Below, in pieces: positions 18,243-27,800 of a DNA stretch of 60,145 nt. A program made the position numbers and the translations under genes. The notes under the pieces were generated by a model. That model ran no database searches. It was given only the letters and a program-made list of their open reading frames with translations, and was not told the origin of the DNA. Positions within the stretch are counted from its first letter, which is position 1. Every line of letters starts with the position of its first letter. Origin of the DNA: Aquiluna sp. (lineage in GTDB: Bacteria > Actinomycetota > Actinomycetes > Actinomycetales > Microbacteriaceae); NCBI GenBank assembly GCA_017854485.1, contig JAFMHN010000002.1, forward strand, positions 71,755 to 131,899, read 5' to 3'.

Positions 18243-19309
18243 TGCCCCAAATAAACCCGGTTTGCACGTCCACCAATTCTGGTGACAATTTCATAGTTGA
18301 TGCTGCCCGAGGATTCCCCCAGTTGCTCAGCCGTCGGCTCCCCTGCGGCAGCGTTTCCAAAGATAACGACCTCGTCGCCGATTTCTGCCGCTGTGCTTCC
18401 CAAATCAACCACGAATTGATCCATGGCAATCGAACCAACAACCGAAAGTAGCTTCCCGTTTATCAACACCTTGGCGCCAACAGAGACCCTTGGCATTCCC
18501 TCGGCGTAACCAAATGGGACCAAGCCCAACCTGGTTGGCTCTTGAGTCACGAAGCGGTAGCCATAGGAGACACCCTGGCCCTTTGCAACCTGCTTGATGT
18601 TGATAATTTCTGCCGAAACTCGCATCGCAGGGCTGAGGCTGACTTGGTCAAGTTGACGGTCGTCGAAAGGATTCAGACCGTAGACAATAAGACCGCATCG
18701 AACCATGTCGTAGTGCATTTCAGGATAGGAAAGGGCTGCTGCAGAGGCGGCCAAGTGCCGGGTCTCAACTTCAATCCCAGCTGCGTCAAGAAGCGCCAGC
18801 GCCTCTTGGAACTTGCTGTTCTGCTCCCTGTCTTCCGTCTCTGAGGTGTTGGCTATGTGGCTAAAAACTCCGGCGATAGTGAGTTTTCGGTCTTTCACGA
18901 TCTCTATGACCGCCGGCAGCTGATCCAGCATGAAACCATTTCTGCCGAGACCGGTGTCGATTTTGATGTGAATTAGGGCATCGGAGGGAACCCTGGCAAG
19001 GTTAGAAAGCGTCGAGATTCCAAGCGCAATTCCACTTTCCTTGGCCAGTTGCAAGTCATCAGCGGGACCCAGCAGCCAACACATGATTGGTGCTGTAACT
19101 CCTGCGCTCCTAAGCTCAAGCGCTTCAGCCAGATCTGCAACACCAAGTTGGTCAACTGACACCTGTTCCAAAGCGGCGGCAATCTCATGCATTCCATGAC
19201 CATAGGCATTGGCCTTGATAACCGCCATCACTTTTGCGGGCGCAAATGTTTTCTTGAGCGTGAGGTAGTTGTCCCTGATAGCCGCGAGGTCGATTTGTAT
19301 TTCACGCAT
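18239..19309 (-). CDS. alr: alanine racemase
   Basis: This PLP enzyme makes D-alanine for peptidoglycan. The 356-residue protein has the PLP lysine Lys32 in KVMAVIKANAYGHG and the catalytic-tyrosine region QGVSYGYRF in the C-terminal half. I chose the ATG at 19309 because GGAGG lies nine bases upstream and it starts two bases after the acpS stop codon; a longer frame from 19339 would read back into acpS. It is part of glmS-acpS-alr-tsaE-tsaB-tsaD, mixing cell-wall and tRNA-modification genes. Confidence 0.96.
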   Translation of the reverse strand: MREIQIDLAAIRDNYLTLKKTFAPAKVMAVIKANAYGHGMHEIAAALEQVSVDQLGVADLAEALELRSAGVTAPIMCWLLGPADDLQLAKESGIALGISTLSNLARVPSDALIHIKIDTGLGRNGFMLDQLPAVIEIVKDRKLTIAGVFSHIANTSETEDREQNSKFQEALALLDAAGIEVETRHLAASAAALSYPEMHYDMVRCGLIVYGLNPFDDRQLDQVSLSPAMRVSAEIINIKQVAKGQGVSYGYRFVTQEPTRLGLVPFGYAEGMPRVSVGAKVLINGKLLSVVGSIAMDQFVVDLGSTAAEIGDEVVIFGNAAAGEPTAEQLGESSGSINYEIVTRIGGRANRVYLGQ

Positions 19310-19310
19310 T

Positions 19311-19664
19311 TCAGTTGCCCTCCAACACAACCATGGCAACTGCTAGGCCTTGATCGTGAGATAGCGATAGGTGTGAGACTCGAACCCCCAGCTCCAAGAC
19401 AGCTTCCGCGCTTTGGCCAGAGAGCCTAAGTTCTGGCTTGCCAAGATCGCTGGAAACAATCTCAACCTCCTGCCAAGACAAGAGCCTTGGGTCGCCGATT
19501 GCCTTCGCTAGTGCTTCTTTTGCAGCGAAGCGTGCTGCCAGCGATTCTGGGCGGGTCTTTAGCTCAGTCTCCGTGAACAGCCGCTGGCCAAGTTTCGGGG
19601 TTCTGGAAAGACTCTCTTGCAGCCTAGTAACCGAGCATATGTCTACGCCGATGCCGTGAATCAT
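19311..19664 (-). CDS. acpS: holo-[acyl-carrier-protein] synthase
   Basis: The enzyme moves 4'-phosphopantetheine from CoA to acyl carrier protein. The 117-residue length and the two conserved acidic sites, Asp8 in GIGVDICSV and Glu50 in RFAAKEALAKAIG, are typical of the AcpS family. Its ATG overlaps the glmS stop codon by one base (TAATG), so translation is coupled. Pantothenate kinase, an early CoA enzyme, is encoded divergently next to glmS. Confidence 0.95.
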   Translation of the reverse strand: MIHGIGVDICSVTRLQESLSRTPKLGQRLFTETELKTRPESLAARFAAKEALAKAIGDPRLLSWQEVEIVSSDLGKPELRLSGQSAEAVLELGVRVSHLSLSHDQGLAVAMVVLEGN

Positions 19665-21514
19665 TACTCGACCGTCACGCTCTTTGCCAGGTTCCTGGGT
19701 TGATCAACATCAAGACCCTTGGCACTGGCCAACTCCATTGCAAAAATCTGGAGCGGAATCACGCTGAGTTGGCCGGCCAACAGTGGCATGGTTTCTGGAA
19801 TAAAGAACACCTCGTCTACCATTGAGCCAATGCTGGTATCGCCCACCTCAGCAATGGCAATCACCTTGGCACCCCTGGCCTTGATCTCCTGAATGTTGGA
19901 AACAACCTTTGAGTGCAGGGAGCCCTCACCAGTTTTGCTGGGAACAATGACGATCACCGGCTGACCCTGCTCAATCAGCGCAATCGGCCCGTGCTTGAGC
20001 TCGCCGGCAGCAAACCCTTCGGCGTGGATATAAGCCAGTTCCTTCAGCTTCAGCGCGCCCTCAAGCGCTATCGGGTAGGCCACATTTCTGCCCAGGAACA
20101 GCACCGACTTGGCATTCGCAAACTGCTTGGCTAGCTCGCCCATTGAAGAAACTGATTCCAGCACTTCCTTGATCTTTCGGGGCAAAGTTAAAAGCTCTAG
20201 CCCGATGGCCTTGAGTTCTGGCTCCGAATGACTCTTTCGCTGCCAGGCAAGCATCAATGCAACCAGCTGTCCGGCCGTTACCTGGGCCGTAAAGGCCTTG
20301 GTGGAGGCAACGGCAACCTCTGGGCCAGCGTGGGTGTAGATGGTGGCGGTGGCCTCACGCGCGAGCGTTGCCCCCTGAGTGTTACAAACGGCTAGAACCT
20401 TGGCGCCTGCTTCTAGAGCATGGCGGACTGCCATCAGGGTGTCCATGGTTTCACCAGACTGGCTCATGGCAATCACGAGCGTTTTGTCATCCAAAACTGG
20501 ATCTCGGTATCGAAACTCGTGGGCCAGTTCCACACTTGCTGGGATTCTTGCCCACTTTTCCACTGCGTACTTGGCAGCCTCAGCTGCGTAGGCGGCAGTG
20601 CCGCAGGCCACAAAGACAATTCGATCAACATCCGCCAGGGCATCAAGGCCTTGCATCTCCGCCAAGTTGACCGATCCGTCTGCACCAATCCGCCCCATAA
20701 GGGTGTCGCCGACAGCCTGTGGCTGGTCCGCAATCTCCTTGGCCATAAACGATGGCCAGCCGCCCTTCGATGCGGCCGAAGCATCCCAATCAACCTCAAA
20801 CTCGGTTGGCTCGACTCGGTGACCCTCAAAGTCGTGAATGTGAATAGAGTCTGCGCGCAGCTCAACTATTTGGTCCTGACCGACCGACACCGCTCTCTTG
20901 GTGTATTCGACGAAGGCGGCAACGTCTGAGCCTAGGAAGTTTTCGCCATCGCCGATTCCAACGACCAGTGGCGAGTTGCGCCTTGCGGCCAAGACCATGT
21001 CGGGATGATCCTCGTGAATGCAAAGCAACGTGAATGCGCCCTCTAGCCGATTCACGACAATCCGGAATGCAGACTTTAGGTCCTTAGAGGTTTCGTACTC
21101 CCTGGCAACTAGGTGCGCAGCAACTTCACTGTCAGTCTCGGAGCTGAACTTAACCCCTTGGTCCACCAGCTCTTGTTTCAGCACTGCAAAGTTTTCGATA
21201 ATGCCGTTGTGAATCAAAGACAGCTTTTGGTGATCGCCGCCTAGGTGAGGGTGAGCATTGCCATCGGTTGGAGCACCGTGCGTGGCCCACCTAGTGTGAC
21301 CAATGCCAATGTGTGAGTTACTGAGCGGGCTAGCTGCCAAGTCGTCTACTAAAACCTGTAGTTTGCCGGCTCGCTTTTTTGTTTCTAGACCGGTCTCTGG
21401 AGCAATGACAGAGACCCCAGCTGAATCATAACCACGATATTCAAGGCGCTTGAGCCCCGCGAGCAGCACATCAAGCGCCGACCCCGGACCTACATAGCCG
21501 ACTATTCCACACAT
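19664..21514 (-). CDS. glmS: glutamine-fructose-6-phosphate aminotransferase (isomerizing)
   Basis: This 616-residue enzyme makes glucosamine 6-phosphate, the entry to cell-wall amino sugars. Cys2 in MCGIVGYVGP is the glutaminase nucleophile of the N-terminal GATase-2 domain, and two SIS sugar-binding domains follow, with ALKLKELAYIHAEG near the C-terminus. There is no room for a glmS ribozyme upstream, since the start codon lies only 30 bp from the divergent coaA start. The ATG follows TAGATT by seven bases and has no real ribosome binding site. First gene of a six-gene operon. Confidence 0.97.
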   Translation of the reverse strand: MCGIVGYVGPGSALDVLLAGLKRLEYRGYDSAGVSVIAPETGLETKKRAGKLQVLVDDLAASPLSNSHIGIGHTRWATHGAPTDGNAHPHLGGDHQKLSLIHNGIIENFAVLKQELVDQGVKFSSETDSEVAAHLVAREYETSKDLKSAFRIVVNRLEGAFTLLCIHEDHPDMVLAARRNSPLVVGIGDGENFLGSDVAAFVEYTKRAVSVGQDQIVELRADSIHIHDFEGHRVEPTEFEVDWDASAASKGGWPSFMAKEIADQPQAVGDTLMGRIGADGSVNLAEMQGLDALADVDRIVFVACGTAAYAAEAAKYAVEKWARIPASVELAHEFRYRDPVLDDKTLVIAMSQSGETMDTLMAVRHALEAGAKVLAVCNTQGATLAREATATIYTHAGPEVAVASTKAFTAQVTAGQLVALMLAWQRKSHSEPELKAIGLELLTLPRKIKEVLESVSSMGELAKQFANAKSVLFLGRNVAYPIALEGALKLKELAYIHAEGFAAGELKHGPIALIEQGQPVIVIVPSKTGEGSLHSKVVSNIQEIKARGAKVIAIAEVGDTSIGSMVDEVFFIPETMPLLAGQLSVIPLQIFAMELASAKGLDVDQPRNLAKSVTVE

Positions 21515-21521
21515 AAGCTCT

Positions 21522-21536
21522 AATCTAAGGCAGAAT
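21522..21536. promoter_or_regulatory. divergent leaderless promoters of glmS and coaA
   Basis: Only 30 bp separate the two start codons. On the minus strand TAGATT (21527-21522) ends seven bases before the glmS ATG. On the plus strand CAGAAT (21531-21536) ends eight bases before the coaA GTG. Both spacings place transcription starts at the start codons. Neither gene has room for a normal 5' leader. Confidence 0.55.
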
Positions 21537-21544
21537 AGGCGCTT

Positions 21545-22492
21545 GTGAGCGCAGCACAGGGCCTAGAGAGCCTTTCTCCTTATCTCGCCATAGAGCGAGA
21601 CGATTGGGCAGAACTTGGCAACTCCACTGACCTGCCTTTAACCGAGGCAGAGGTTGCCAAACTTCGTGGCCTTGGTGATTTTCTTGACATCAAAGAGGTG
21701 ACCGAGGTCTACCTGCCAGTTTCACAACTTCTTTCGCTCTACGCCGCAGCTGCGGGCGCTCTTCACCAGAACACCGAGAAGTTTTATGGGGAACGCGCCA
21801 AGCGCACTCCCTTCATAATTGGAATTGCTGGCTCGGTTGCGGTTGGTAAATCCACTGCAGCCAGGCTGCTTCGGGAACTGATGGCCAGATGGGAGGGAAC
21901 TCCCAATGTTGAACTTGTTACAACAGATGGTTTTCTGTATCCCAATCAGGAACTTGAGCGCCGTGGCCTGATGGCCAGAAAAGGATTTCCCGAAAGCTAT
22001 GATCGGAAACGTCTACTTCAGTTCATATCTGACATCAAGTCTGGAAAGACCGGCGTTACCGCTCCGGTTTACGATCACCTTGCCTATGACATTCTTCCCG
22101 GGGAAGAGTTGGTAGTTGGCGCGCCAGATGTTCTGATTGTTGAGGGGCTAAATGTTCTTCAACCACCGAGCGTGGGTCAGGAACTGGCCCTGAGTGACTA
22201 CTTTGACTTCACGATATACATCGACGCGGACCCAGCAACCATTCGACAGTGGTACCTGTCTCGGTTCGAAACTCTTTGGGAAACAGCCTTTTTGAATCCC
22301 AAGAGCTATTTCCATCAGCTAACCAACGAGCTCACCAAAGAGCAGGCCATGGACCGAGCCGCAGGATTCTGGAGCGACATCAACCTGCCGAACCTGAGAC
22401 AAAACATTGAACCCACCAGATCCCGCGCGACACTTGTGATGCAGAAGAGCGAGCAGCACCGGGTTGAGCGTGTTCAGGTTAGAAAGATTTAG
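21545..22492 (+). CDS. coaA: pantothenate kinase, type I
   Basis: The enzyme phosphorylates pantothenate as the first step of CoA synthesis. The 315-residue protein has the P-loop GIAGSVAVGKSTAAR (about residues 92-106) and the type I motifs TTDGFLYPN and YDHLAYDI. The start is a GTG at 21545, probably leaderless. Its stop codon overlaps that of the NIPSNAP-like gene on the other strand, so no terminator lies between these convergent genes. Confidence 0.96.
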   Translation: MSAAQGLESLSPYLAIERDDWAELGNSTDLPLTEAEVAKLRGLGDFLDIKEVTEVYLPVSQLLSLYAAAAGALHQNTEKFYGERAKRTPFIIGIAGSVAVGKSTAARLLRELMARWEGTPNVELVTTDGFLYPNQELERRGLMARKGFPESYDRKRLLQFISDIKSGKTGVTAPVYDHLAYDILPGEELVVGAPDVLIVEGLNVLQPPSVGQELALSDYFDFTIYIDADPATIRQWYLSRFETLWETAFLNPKSYFHQLTNELTKEQAMDRAAGFWSDINLPNLRQNIEPTRSRATLVMQKSEQHRVERVQVRKI

Positions 22493-22788
22493 TGACTCTC
22501 AACAAACCTGGTGTCGACGCTCACTAGGCAATCAGGCATCAGCCTTCCAGCCTCGGCCCGTTCCGGCGAGTGATCGTAATTGCTCTGCTTTTCTAAGAAG
22601 TCGTTCTGGTCACCCTCGACCGAAGCGGCCCAGATGAACTCACTGTTCTCGGTGTCGAAATACATAAACTCAACCCCGAAACCAAACTTGGCTCGGATCG
22701 GCAATACCTGCTGACTGACCCAGTCCCGAAATTCATCGAGCCTGCCTGGGGTTATTTGATATCTGCGTAACTGAATTGTTTTAGGCAA
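22489..22788 (-). CDS. NIPSNAP-like small protein
   Basis: This 99-residue protein looks like a dimeric ferredoxin-like fold of the NIPSNAP type: [16 protein letters not shown] at the start and an EFIWAAS strand in the middle are characteristic. The function of the family in bacteria is not established. The best start is a TTG at 22788 inside the last codons of glmM; a longer frame reads back into glmM with no plausible protein sequence. It therefore depends on glmM transcription and probably on coupled translation. Confidence 0.6.
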   Translation of the reverse strand: MPKTIQLRRYQITPGRLDEFRDWVSQQVLPIRAKFGFGVEFMYFDTENSEFIWAASVEGDQNDFLEKQSNYDHSPERAEAGRLMPDCLVSVDTRFVESH

Positions 22789-24124
22789 GTGACAACCGCT
22801 CTTCAACCATTCTGGCAATTCGCTCTGCCCAGCTCTGGGCTGTGCCGTGATCAGATGCCTCGACCATGACCCGAACCAGAGATTCGGTTCCTGATGCCCG
22901 AAGCAACACCCTGCCAGTGTCGCCGAGCTCCTGGCTCGCCTCGGCAACCAACTGCTGCAACTGCCGGTCGCTGACGCGAGTCTTGTCAACGCCAGGGACG
23001 TTAATCAAAACCTGCGGGAACACCGGCATTACCTCTGCCAGCTCAGCCAGCGACTTACCGGTTTCAACCATCCTGGCTGCCAGCTGTAGCCCGGTCAGGA
23101 TGCCATCGCCAGTGGTCGCGTACTGCGAAAAGATTATGTGGCCGGACTGTTCACCACCAAGTGAATAGCCGCCCTCGCGCATTGCTTCGAGCACGTAGCG
23201 ATCGCCAACGCCGGTTTCGATGAACTCAATCTGGTGCGCCTTCATGGTGGTTTTTAGACCCAGGTTGGACATCACCGTCGTGACCAAGGTGTCTCTTGCT
23301 AGATTCCCTGATTCCTTCATTGCGATTGCCAAAATGGCCATGATGTGATCACCATCGACGATCTTGCCATCTGCATCAACCGCCAGAGCGCGATCGGCAT
23401 CGCCGTCATGAGCTATTCCGAAATCAGCGGAATGCTCAATAACCGCGGCCTGGAGCGCACTCAGGTGGGTGGAGCCGTTGCCCATGTTGATGTTCAGTCC
23501 GTCCGGTTCAGCACCAATCAGGAATACCGTGGCGCCGGCATCTATAAATGCCTGCGGGCTAATGGCGCTAGCTGCGCCATTAGCTGCGTCAATCACAACT
23601 TTCAGGCCGTTGAGTTTGGTTGTCAAAGTTCCCAGCAGGTGTATTAGGTAACGGTCCTCGGCATCTGCGAACCGGGTGATTTTTCCAACCTCGGAACCAA
23701 TTGGAGAAAGTGCATTGCCAAATTCAGCTTCAATTTGGTCTTCCAGGGCGTCGGGAAGCTTGTGCCCACCCCGGGAAAAGAATTTAATGCCGTTATCTGG
23801 CGCGGAGTTGTGGCTAGCAGAAATGATCACACCAAAGTCGGCGCCCAAATCTGCGGTTAGGTAAGCGGCTGCAGGAGTCGGAAGAACCCCAGCGTCAAAG
23901 ACATCAACACCGGAAGACGCAAGACCGGCTGCAACAGCTGCCGAAATGAAGTCTGATGAGATTCTCGGATCGTGTGCAATCACAGCGCGTGGTCGCTCGC
24001 CGTTTTCTCTTGCGTTTGCCGCAAGAACAATTGCAGCAGCCTGTGAAAGCTTTAGGGCAAACTCAGCTGTGATTTCACGACCAGCAGTGCCGCGAACTCC
24101 ATCGGTGCCAAAAAGCCTGGCCAT
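22781..24124 (-). CDS. glmM: phosphoglucosamine mutase
   Basis: The enzyme converts glucosamine 6-phosphate to the 1-phosphate, the step after GlmS. The 447-residue protein has the phosphorylated active-site serine Ser104 in [13 protein letters not shown], the metal-binding loop HDGDADRAL, and the sugar-binding loop GEQSGHI near residue 325. The ATG at 24124 lies 15 bp after rpsI, so it is the tail of the ribosomal protein run, which ties amino-sugar supply to growth. This rplM-rpsI-glmM order is common in Actinobacteria and Firmicutes. Confidence 0.97.
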   Translation of the reverse strand: MARLFGTDGVRGTAGREITAEFALKLSQAAAIVLAANARENGERPRAVIAHDPRISSDFISAAVAAGLASSGVDVFDAGVLPTPAAAYLTADLGADFGVIISASHNSAPDNGIKFFSRGGHKLPDALEDQIEAEFGNALSPIGSEVGKITRFADAEDRYLIHLLGTLTTKLNGLKVVIDAANGAASAISPQAFIDAGATVFLIGAEPDGLNINMGNGSTHLSALQAAVIEHSADFGIAHDGDADRALAVDADGKIVDGDHIMAILAIAMKESGNLARDTLVTTVMSNLGLKTTMKAHQIEFIETGVGDRYVLEAMREGGYSLGGEQSGHIIFSQYATTGDGILTGLQLAARMVETGKSLAELAEVMPVFPQVLINVPGVDKTRVSDRQLQQLVAEASQELGDTGRVLLRASGTESLVRVMVEASDHGTAQSWAERIARMVEERLSLA

Positions 24125-24139
24125 GGCCGATTTTCTCGG

Positions 24140-24628
24140 TTAGCGCTTTGAGAACTGTGAGGCCTTGCGAGCCTTTTTAAGACCGGCCTTCTTGGACTCG
24201 ATAACGCGAGAATCGCGACGTAGGAAGCCAGCCTTCTTCAAGGTGGCACGGTTGTTCTCGGTGTCCATCTCGTTTAGTGCTCGAGAGATGCCAAGCCTTA
24301 GTGCTCCAGCCTGACCAGCAATGCCGCCGCCATCGATACGAGCAACTACGTCGTATGCGCCCTGAAGCTCAAGAACCTTGAAAGGGTCAGTGATTAGCTG
24401 CTGATGCAACTTGTTTGGGAAGTAGTCCTCAAGGGCGCGCTTGTTTACTGTGATCTTGCCAGTGCCAGGCACTAGCCGAACACGAGCAACTGCCTCCTTG
24501 CGACGACCAAGCCCAGCACCTGGCTGAGTTAGGTTGCCACGAGAGCGCACAGCCTTCACTGGCTCTGACTCGGTGCTGTATGAAGTCTCTGTTACTACTT
24601 CGGTCTCTTCGACTGTGTTATCTGCCAA
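24140..24628 (-). CDS. rpsI: 30S ribosomal protein S9
   Basis: This small-subunit protein has a basic C-terminal tail ([12 protein letters not shown]) that reaches the P-site tRNA. The core from about residue 38 ([16 protein letters not shown]) is normal. The first 37 residues are an acidic, Thr/Glu-rich extension of the kind seen in Actinobacteria. The start is a TTG at 24628 with AAGGA upstream. It is co-transcribed with rplM, 10 bp upstream. Confidence 0.97.
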   Translation of the reverse strand: MADNTVEETEVVTETSYSTESEPVKAVRSRGNLTQPGAGLGRRKEAVARVRLVPGTGKITVNKRALEDYFPNKLHQQLITDPFKVLELQGAYDVVARIDGGGIAGQAGALRLGISRALNEMDTENNRATLKKAGFLRRDSRVIESKKAGLKKARKASQFSKR

Positions 24629-24638
24629 GGTCTTGTCC

Positions 24639-25082
24639 TTACTGGGCGATCTGATCGATTACGAAAGGCTTAGGCTGCTGCGCAACGTGTGGGTGAGTGT
24701 CCCCTGCGTAAACCTTTAGCTTTGAAAACTGCTGCTCGCCAAGAGAGTTCTTTGGAAGCATGCCACGGATGGCCTTCTCCACTGCGCGCTCTGGGTTCTT
24801 GGCCATTAGGTCTGAGTAGCTAGTGGTGGTCAAGCCGCCCATGTAGCCGGAGTGACGGTAGGCCTTCTTCTGCTCTAGCTTTGAGCCGGTCAGTGCGACC
24901 TTGCCTGCATTGACGATGATGACGAAGTCACCGTTGTCCATGTGGGCTGCGAAGGTTGGCTTGTGCTTTCCACGCAGCAGTACTGCCACGTGAGATGCAA
25001 GACGGCCAAGCACGATGTCAGTGGCATCGATGATGAACCACTCGTGGCTCAGCTCACTGGCCTTAGGCGAATAAGTACGCAC
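24639..25082 (-). CDS. rplM: 50S ribosomal protein L13
   Basis: This 147-residue large-subunit protein binds 23S rRNA early in assembly. [16 protein letters not shown] and [15 protein letters not shown] are typical. The start is a GTG at 25082 with AGAGG upstream. It has its own promoter overlapping the 3' end of truA, so the L13-S9-glmM unit can be transcribed separately from the alpha operon. Confidence 0.97.
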   Translation of the reverse strand: MRTYSPKASELSHEWFIIDATDIVLGRLASHVAVLLRGKHKPTFAAHMDNGDFVIIVNAGKVALTGSKLEQKKAYRHSGYMGGLTTTSYSDLMAKNPERAVEKAIRGMLPKNSLGEQQFSKLKVYAGDTHPHVAQQPKPFVIDQIAQ

Positions 25083-25166
25083 GCTAAATTACCTCTTAAT
25101 TTCTTATGTGTGATTCCGCATGAATCAGCGGTTTCAAACCTGTCGGCAATGCCGAACCAAGGTGCA

Positions 25167-25196
25167 AGTCTAGGGGATTGAAGTGCCTGGGGTCAA
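25167..25196 (-). promoter_or_regulatory. rplM-rpsI-glmM promoter
   Basis: On the minus strand TTGACC (25196-25191) and TAGACT (25172-25167) are 18 bp apart. The predicted message has a leader of about 78 bases with short inverted repeats: TCGGCA-T-TGCCGA, GGTTTGAAACC and GATTC-ATGCG-GAATC. Autoregulation by L13 is known in other bacteria; nothing here proves it. Confidence 0.8.
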
Positions 25197-26056
25197 ACAG
25201 AAATATCATCGATATTCCGCATTTTTCTTGATAATTCGGCCTGTTCGGCATATTTGGCTGAATCTGGGTAGTCAATTGCCTCCAAAGTCAGTCCTCGGGA
25301 GTCGACAACCTTGAATTTATTGCCTCTTTTTCCGCACTTCTGAACTTCGATGAGCTCTTCGATGCTTAGCCGTCCGTCGGCAACAGCCAGAATCGAGCCG
25401 ACCAGCGACCTGACCATGTTGTGACAGAAGGCATCGGCATGCAGTTGAATCTCAATTAGGCCGTTGGCTTTTCTGGCAACCTCGAATTGGCGCAGGTTTC
25501 GGATGGTCGTCGAACCCGCCCGAGGCTTACAAAAAGCGGCAAAGTCCTTCAAGCCAACCAAGGTTTGGGCTGCTTGATTCAAAAGCTCAACGTCCAGCTT
25601 TCTCTTGTACAAAAGCGCGTAGCGAGTGAGCGTGGGGTCCTTGAAGAACTCGGTGTCTGTGATTGTGTACTTGTAGTGCCTACCAAGGGCACTAAACCTG
25701 GCGTCAAATCCCGGGTCCGCAACTTGAAAGTCATGGATGATCAAATCCTCCGGCAGCAGTGTATTCAGGCGCTTTGCCCCAAGGTGATCCCTGCCAATGC
25801 GCTTGATGCGGTCATGGGGCACATCCAAATGACAAACCTGCACCCTGGCATGAACCCCGGCATCGGTCCTTCCGGCAACCCGCATGTCAAAGCCGGTTTT
25901 GCTCTTGCCGAATATCTTCTCGAAGACCTTTACCAGTTCGCCTTCAACGGTTCTGAGCTTGGGCTGCTTAGCCCAGCCTGCGAAGTCAGTTCCGTCGTAA
26001 GCGAGGTCCACCCGAAAACGAACAAACCCGCCAGTATCACCAGCGGGTTTGTTCAT
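25193..26056 (-). CDS. truA: tRNA pseudouridine(38-40) synthase
   Basis: The enzyme makes pseudouridine at positions 38-40 of the anticodon arm. The catalytic aspartate is Asp65 in RVAGRTDAGVHARVQVCH. The protein is 287 residues, normal for TruA. It starts at an ATG 21 bp after rplQ, the usual neighbour, so it belongs to the alpha operon transcript. Confidence 0.96.
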   Translation of the reverse strand: MNKPAGDTGGFVRFRVDLAYDGTDFAGWAKQPKLRTVEGELVKVFEKIFGKSKTGFDMRVAGRTDAGVHARVQVCHLDVPHDRIKRIGRDHLGAKRLNTLLPEDLIIHDFQVADPGFDARFSALGRHYKYTITDTEFFKDPTLTRYALLYKRKLDVELLNQAAQTLVGLKDFAAFCKPRAGSTTIRNLRQFEVARKANGLIEIQLHADAFCHNMVRSLVGSILAVADGRLSIEELIEVQKCGKRGNKFKVVDSRGLTLEAIDYPDSAKYAEQAELSRKMRNIDDISV

Positions 26057-26077
26057 TTCAATACTTCTTATCGAAGA

Positions 26078-26686
26078 CTAAGCCTTAGGCTCTTCTTCAG
26101 CCTCAGCCTCAGGTGCTGCCTCGGCTGCTGGAGCTTCAGCTTCTGCCTCGGGGGCTGCCTCGGCTGCTGGAGCTTCGGTTGTCTCGGCAACTGGTGCCTC
26201 AACTACCTCTTCGACAGCGGCTTGATCAACAACGGCCTCTTCGGCTACTGCTTCCTCAACGGCTGGAGCCGCGTTGGTTGCAACGTTGTTGGTTAGCTTG
26301 ACCTTGTTGGTCTTTGGCTTTGGCTGTACCTGCTCAAGCACAAGCTCGATCACTGCCATAGGAGCGTTGTCGCCCTTACGGTAACCAAGCTTGGTGATGC
26401 GGGTGTAGCCGCCCTGGCGGTCTGCAACCAATGGCGCAATCTCAGTGAACAACGAGTGCACAACTGACTTGTCCAAGATCTGCTGCATGACGCGACGACG
26501 AGCGTGCAGGTCTCCGCGCTTTGCGAAGGTCACTAGACGCTCAGCAAGAGGGCGCAAGCGCTTTGCCTTGGTCTCGGTGGTCACGATTCGCTTGTGCATG
26601 AATAGCGAGGTGGCCATGTTGTTGAGCATTAGGCGCTCGTGGGCTGGACCGCCTCCGAGACGTGGGCCCTTTGTTGGGGTAGGCAT
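26078..26686 (-). CDS. rplQ: 50S ribosomal protein L17 with long acidic tail
   Basis: The first 120 residues are an ordinary L17 ([19 protein letters not shown] at the start), which sits near the peptide exit tunnel. Residues 121-202 are an added tail, first basic and then rich in Ala, Glu, Val and Pro. The tail contains a 13-residue unit ([13 protein letters not shown]) in tandem, reflecting a 39-bp DNA duplication. Acidic tails on L17 are known in Actinobacteria; the function is unknown. Confidence 0.96.
   Translation of the reverse strand: MPTPTKGPRLGGGPAHERLMLNNMATSLFMHKRIVTTETKAKRLRPLAERLVTFAKRGDLHARRRVMQQILDKSVVHSLFTEIAPLVADRQGGYTRITKLGYRKGDNAPMAVIELVLEQVQPKPKTNKVKLTNNVATNAAPAVEEAVAEEAVVDQAAVEEVVEAPVAETTEAPAAEAAPEAEAEAPAAEAAPEAEAEEEPKA
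26115..26176 (-). repeat. 39-bp tandem duplication in the L17 tail
   Basis: The 23-base word beginning GCTGCCTCGGCTGCTGG occurs at 26115-26137 and again at 26154-26176, 39 bp apart. The reading frame is kept. It is the DNA basis of the doubled 13-residue acidic unit. Confidence 0.85.
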
Positions 26687-26711
26687 TAGTTTCTCCTTGG
26701 GTTTCTAAAGA

Positions 26712-27701
26712 TTAAATCTGGTCTTCGTCGAAGCCGCCACCGAAGTAAGCGGAGTCGAAACCTGGGACTGCGTCCTTGAACTTCAGGCCAAGCTCAGTTA
26801 GCTTGTCGCGAACCTCATCAACGGACTTGGAGCCGAAGTTGCGAATGTTCATCAACTGGTCCTCGCTCAAAGCAATTAGCTCTGAGACGGTGTTGATGCC
26901 CTCGCGCTTTAGGCAGTTGTAGGAACGAACGGTTAGGTCTAGATCCTCAATTGGGGTGCTCAGCTCGTTTGACGCAGCAACCTCAACCGGTGCTGGTCCA
27001 ATCTCAATACCCTCAGCCTCTTCGTTTAGCTCCTTGGCTAGGCCAAACAGCTCAACCAAGGTAGAGCCAGCAGAAGCAACTGCATCCCGTGGCTCAACCG
27101 AAGACTTGGTCTCAACGTCAACAATCAGCTTGTCGAAGTTGGTGAACTCACCGGCACGAGTTGCCTCTACGCGGTAAGAGACCTTCAAAACAGGGCTGTA
27201 GATGGAGTCCACTGGAATTACACCAGCTTCTGCATCTGGGTTACGGTTCTGGCTGGCCTGAACGTAACCACGACCGCGCTCAATGATGAACTCGATCTCT
27301 AGCTTGCCCTTGGCGTTCAGTGTTGCAAGAACTAGGTCCTTGTTGTGAACCTCAACACCTGCAGGAACCTGAATGTCCGCTGCGGTCACAGGACCAGCAG
27401 CGCTCTTGGTTAGGTGAGCAACAACAGGTGCGTCGTGCTCTGAGGAGACAACAAGGTTCTTGATGTTAAGAATTACCTCAACAACGTCCTCTTTGACACC
27501 TGCGATTGTTGAGAACTCATGGCTAACACCCTGAATGCGGATGTTAGTTACAGCAGCACCTGGAATTGAAGACAACAGGGTGCGGCGCATTGAGTTACCA
27601 AGGGTGTAACCGAATCCTGGCTCCAGTGGGTCCAAGATGAAACGTGAGCGATTTGGTCCTAGAACTTCTTCGTGCAATGTGGGTCGCTGTGCAATTAGCA
27701 C
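26712..27701 (-). CDS. rpoA: RNA polymerase alpha subunit
   Basis: This 329-residue protein nucleates RNA polymerase assembly. The N-terminal domain ([20 protein letters not shown]) dimerises; a linker leads to the C-terminal domain at about residues 245-310 ([19 protein letters not shown]), which contacts promoter DNA and activators. The start is a GTG at 27701 with AAAGGAA upstream. rpsD, which often lies between rpsK and rpoA, is absent. Confidence 0.98.
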   Translation of the reverse strand: MLIAQRPTLHEEVLGPNRSRFILDPLEPGFGYTLGNSMRRTLLSSIPGAAVTNIRIQGVSHEFSTIAGVKEDVVEVILNIKNLVVSSEHDAPVVAHLTKSAAGPVTAADIQVPAGVEVHNKDLVLATLNAKGKLEIEFIIERGRGYVQASQNRNPDAEAGVIPVDSIYSPVLKVSYRVEATRAGEFTNFDKLIVDVETKSSVEPRDAVASAGSTLVELFGLAKELNEEAEGIEIGPAPVEVAASNELSTPIEDLDLTVRSYNCLKREGINTVSELIALSEDQLMNIRNFGSKSVDEVRDKLTELGLKFKDAVPGFDSAYFGGGFDEDQI

Positions 27702-27800
27702 TATTTGGTTCCTTTCATCTGAACATCCGCTATTTGATGTTCGTGATCAAAAACATTCGGGCGGGCACCTGAATGCGTGAAGCTTTTTGAGTTTTTTTAC

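Noticed and set aside
21515-21544. glmS ribozyme upstream of glmS
   Set aside because: Only 30 bp separate glmS from coaA, far too short for the ribozyme, and no core sequence is present.
22789-22989. N-terminal extension of the NIPSNAP-like protein
   Set aside because: It is the reverse-frame reading inside glmM and lacks any family likeness; the true start must be near the glmM stop.
25487-26296. Plus-strand frame of 269 codons opposite truA and rplQ
   Set aside because: It is a long open frame produced by antisense reading of two recognisable genes, with no family likeness or ribosome binding site.
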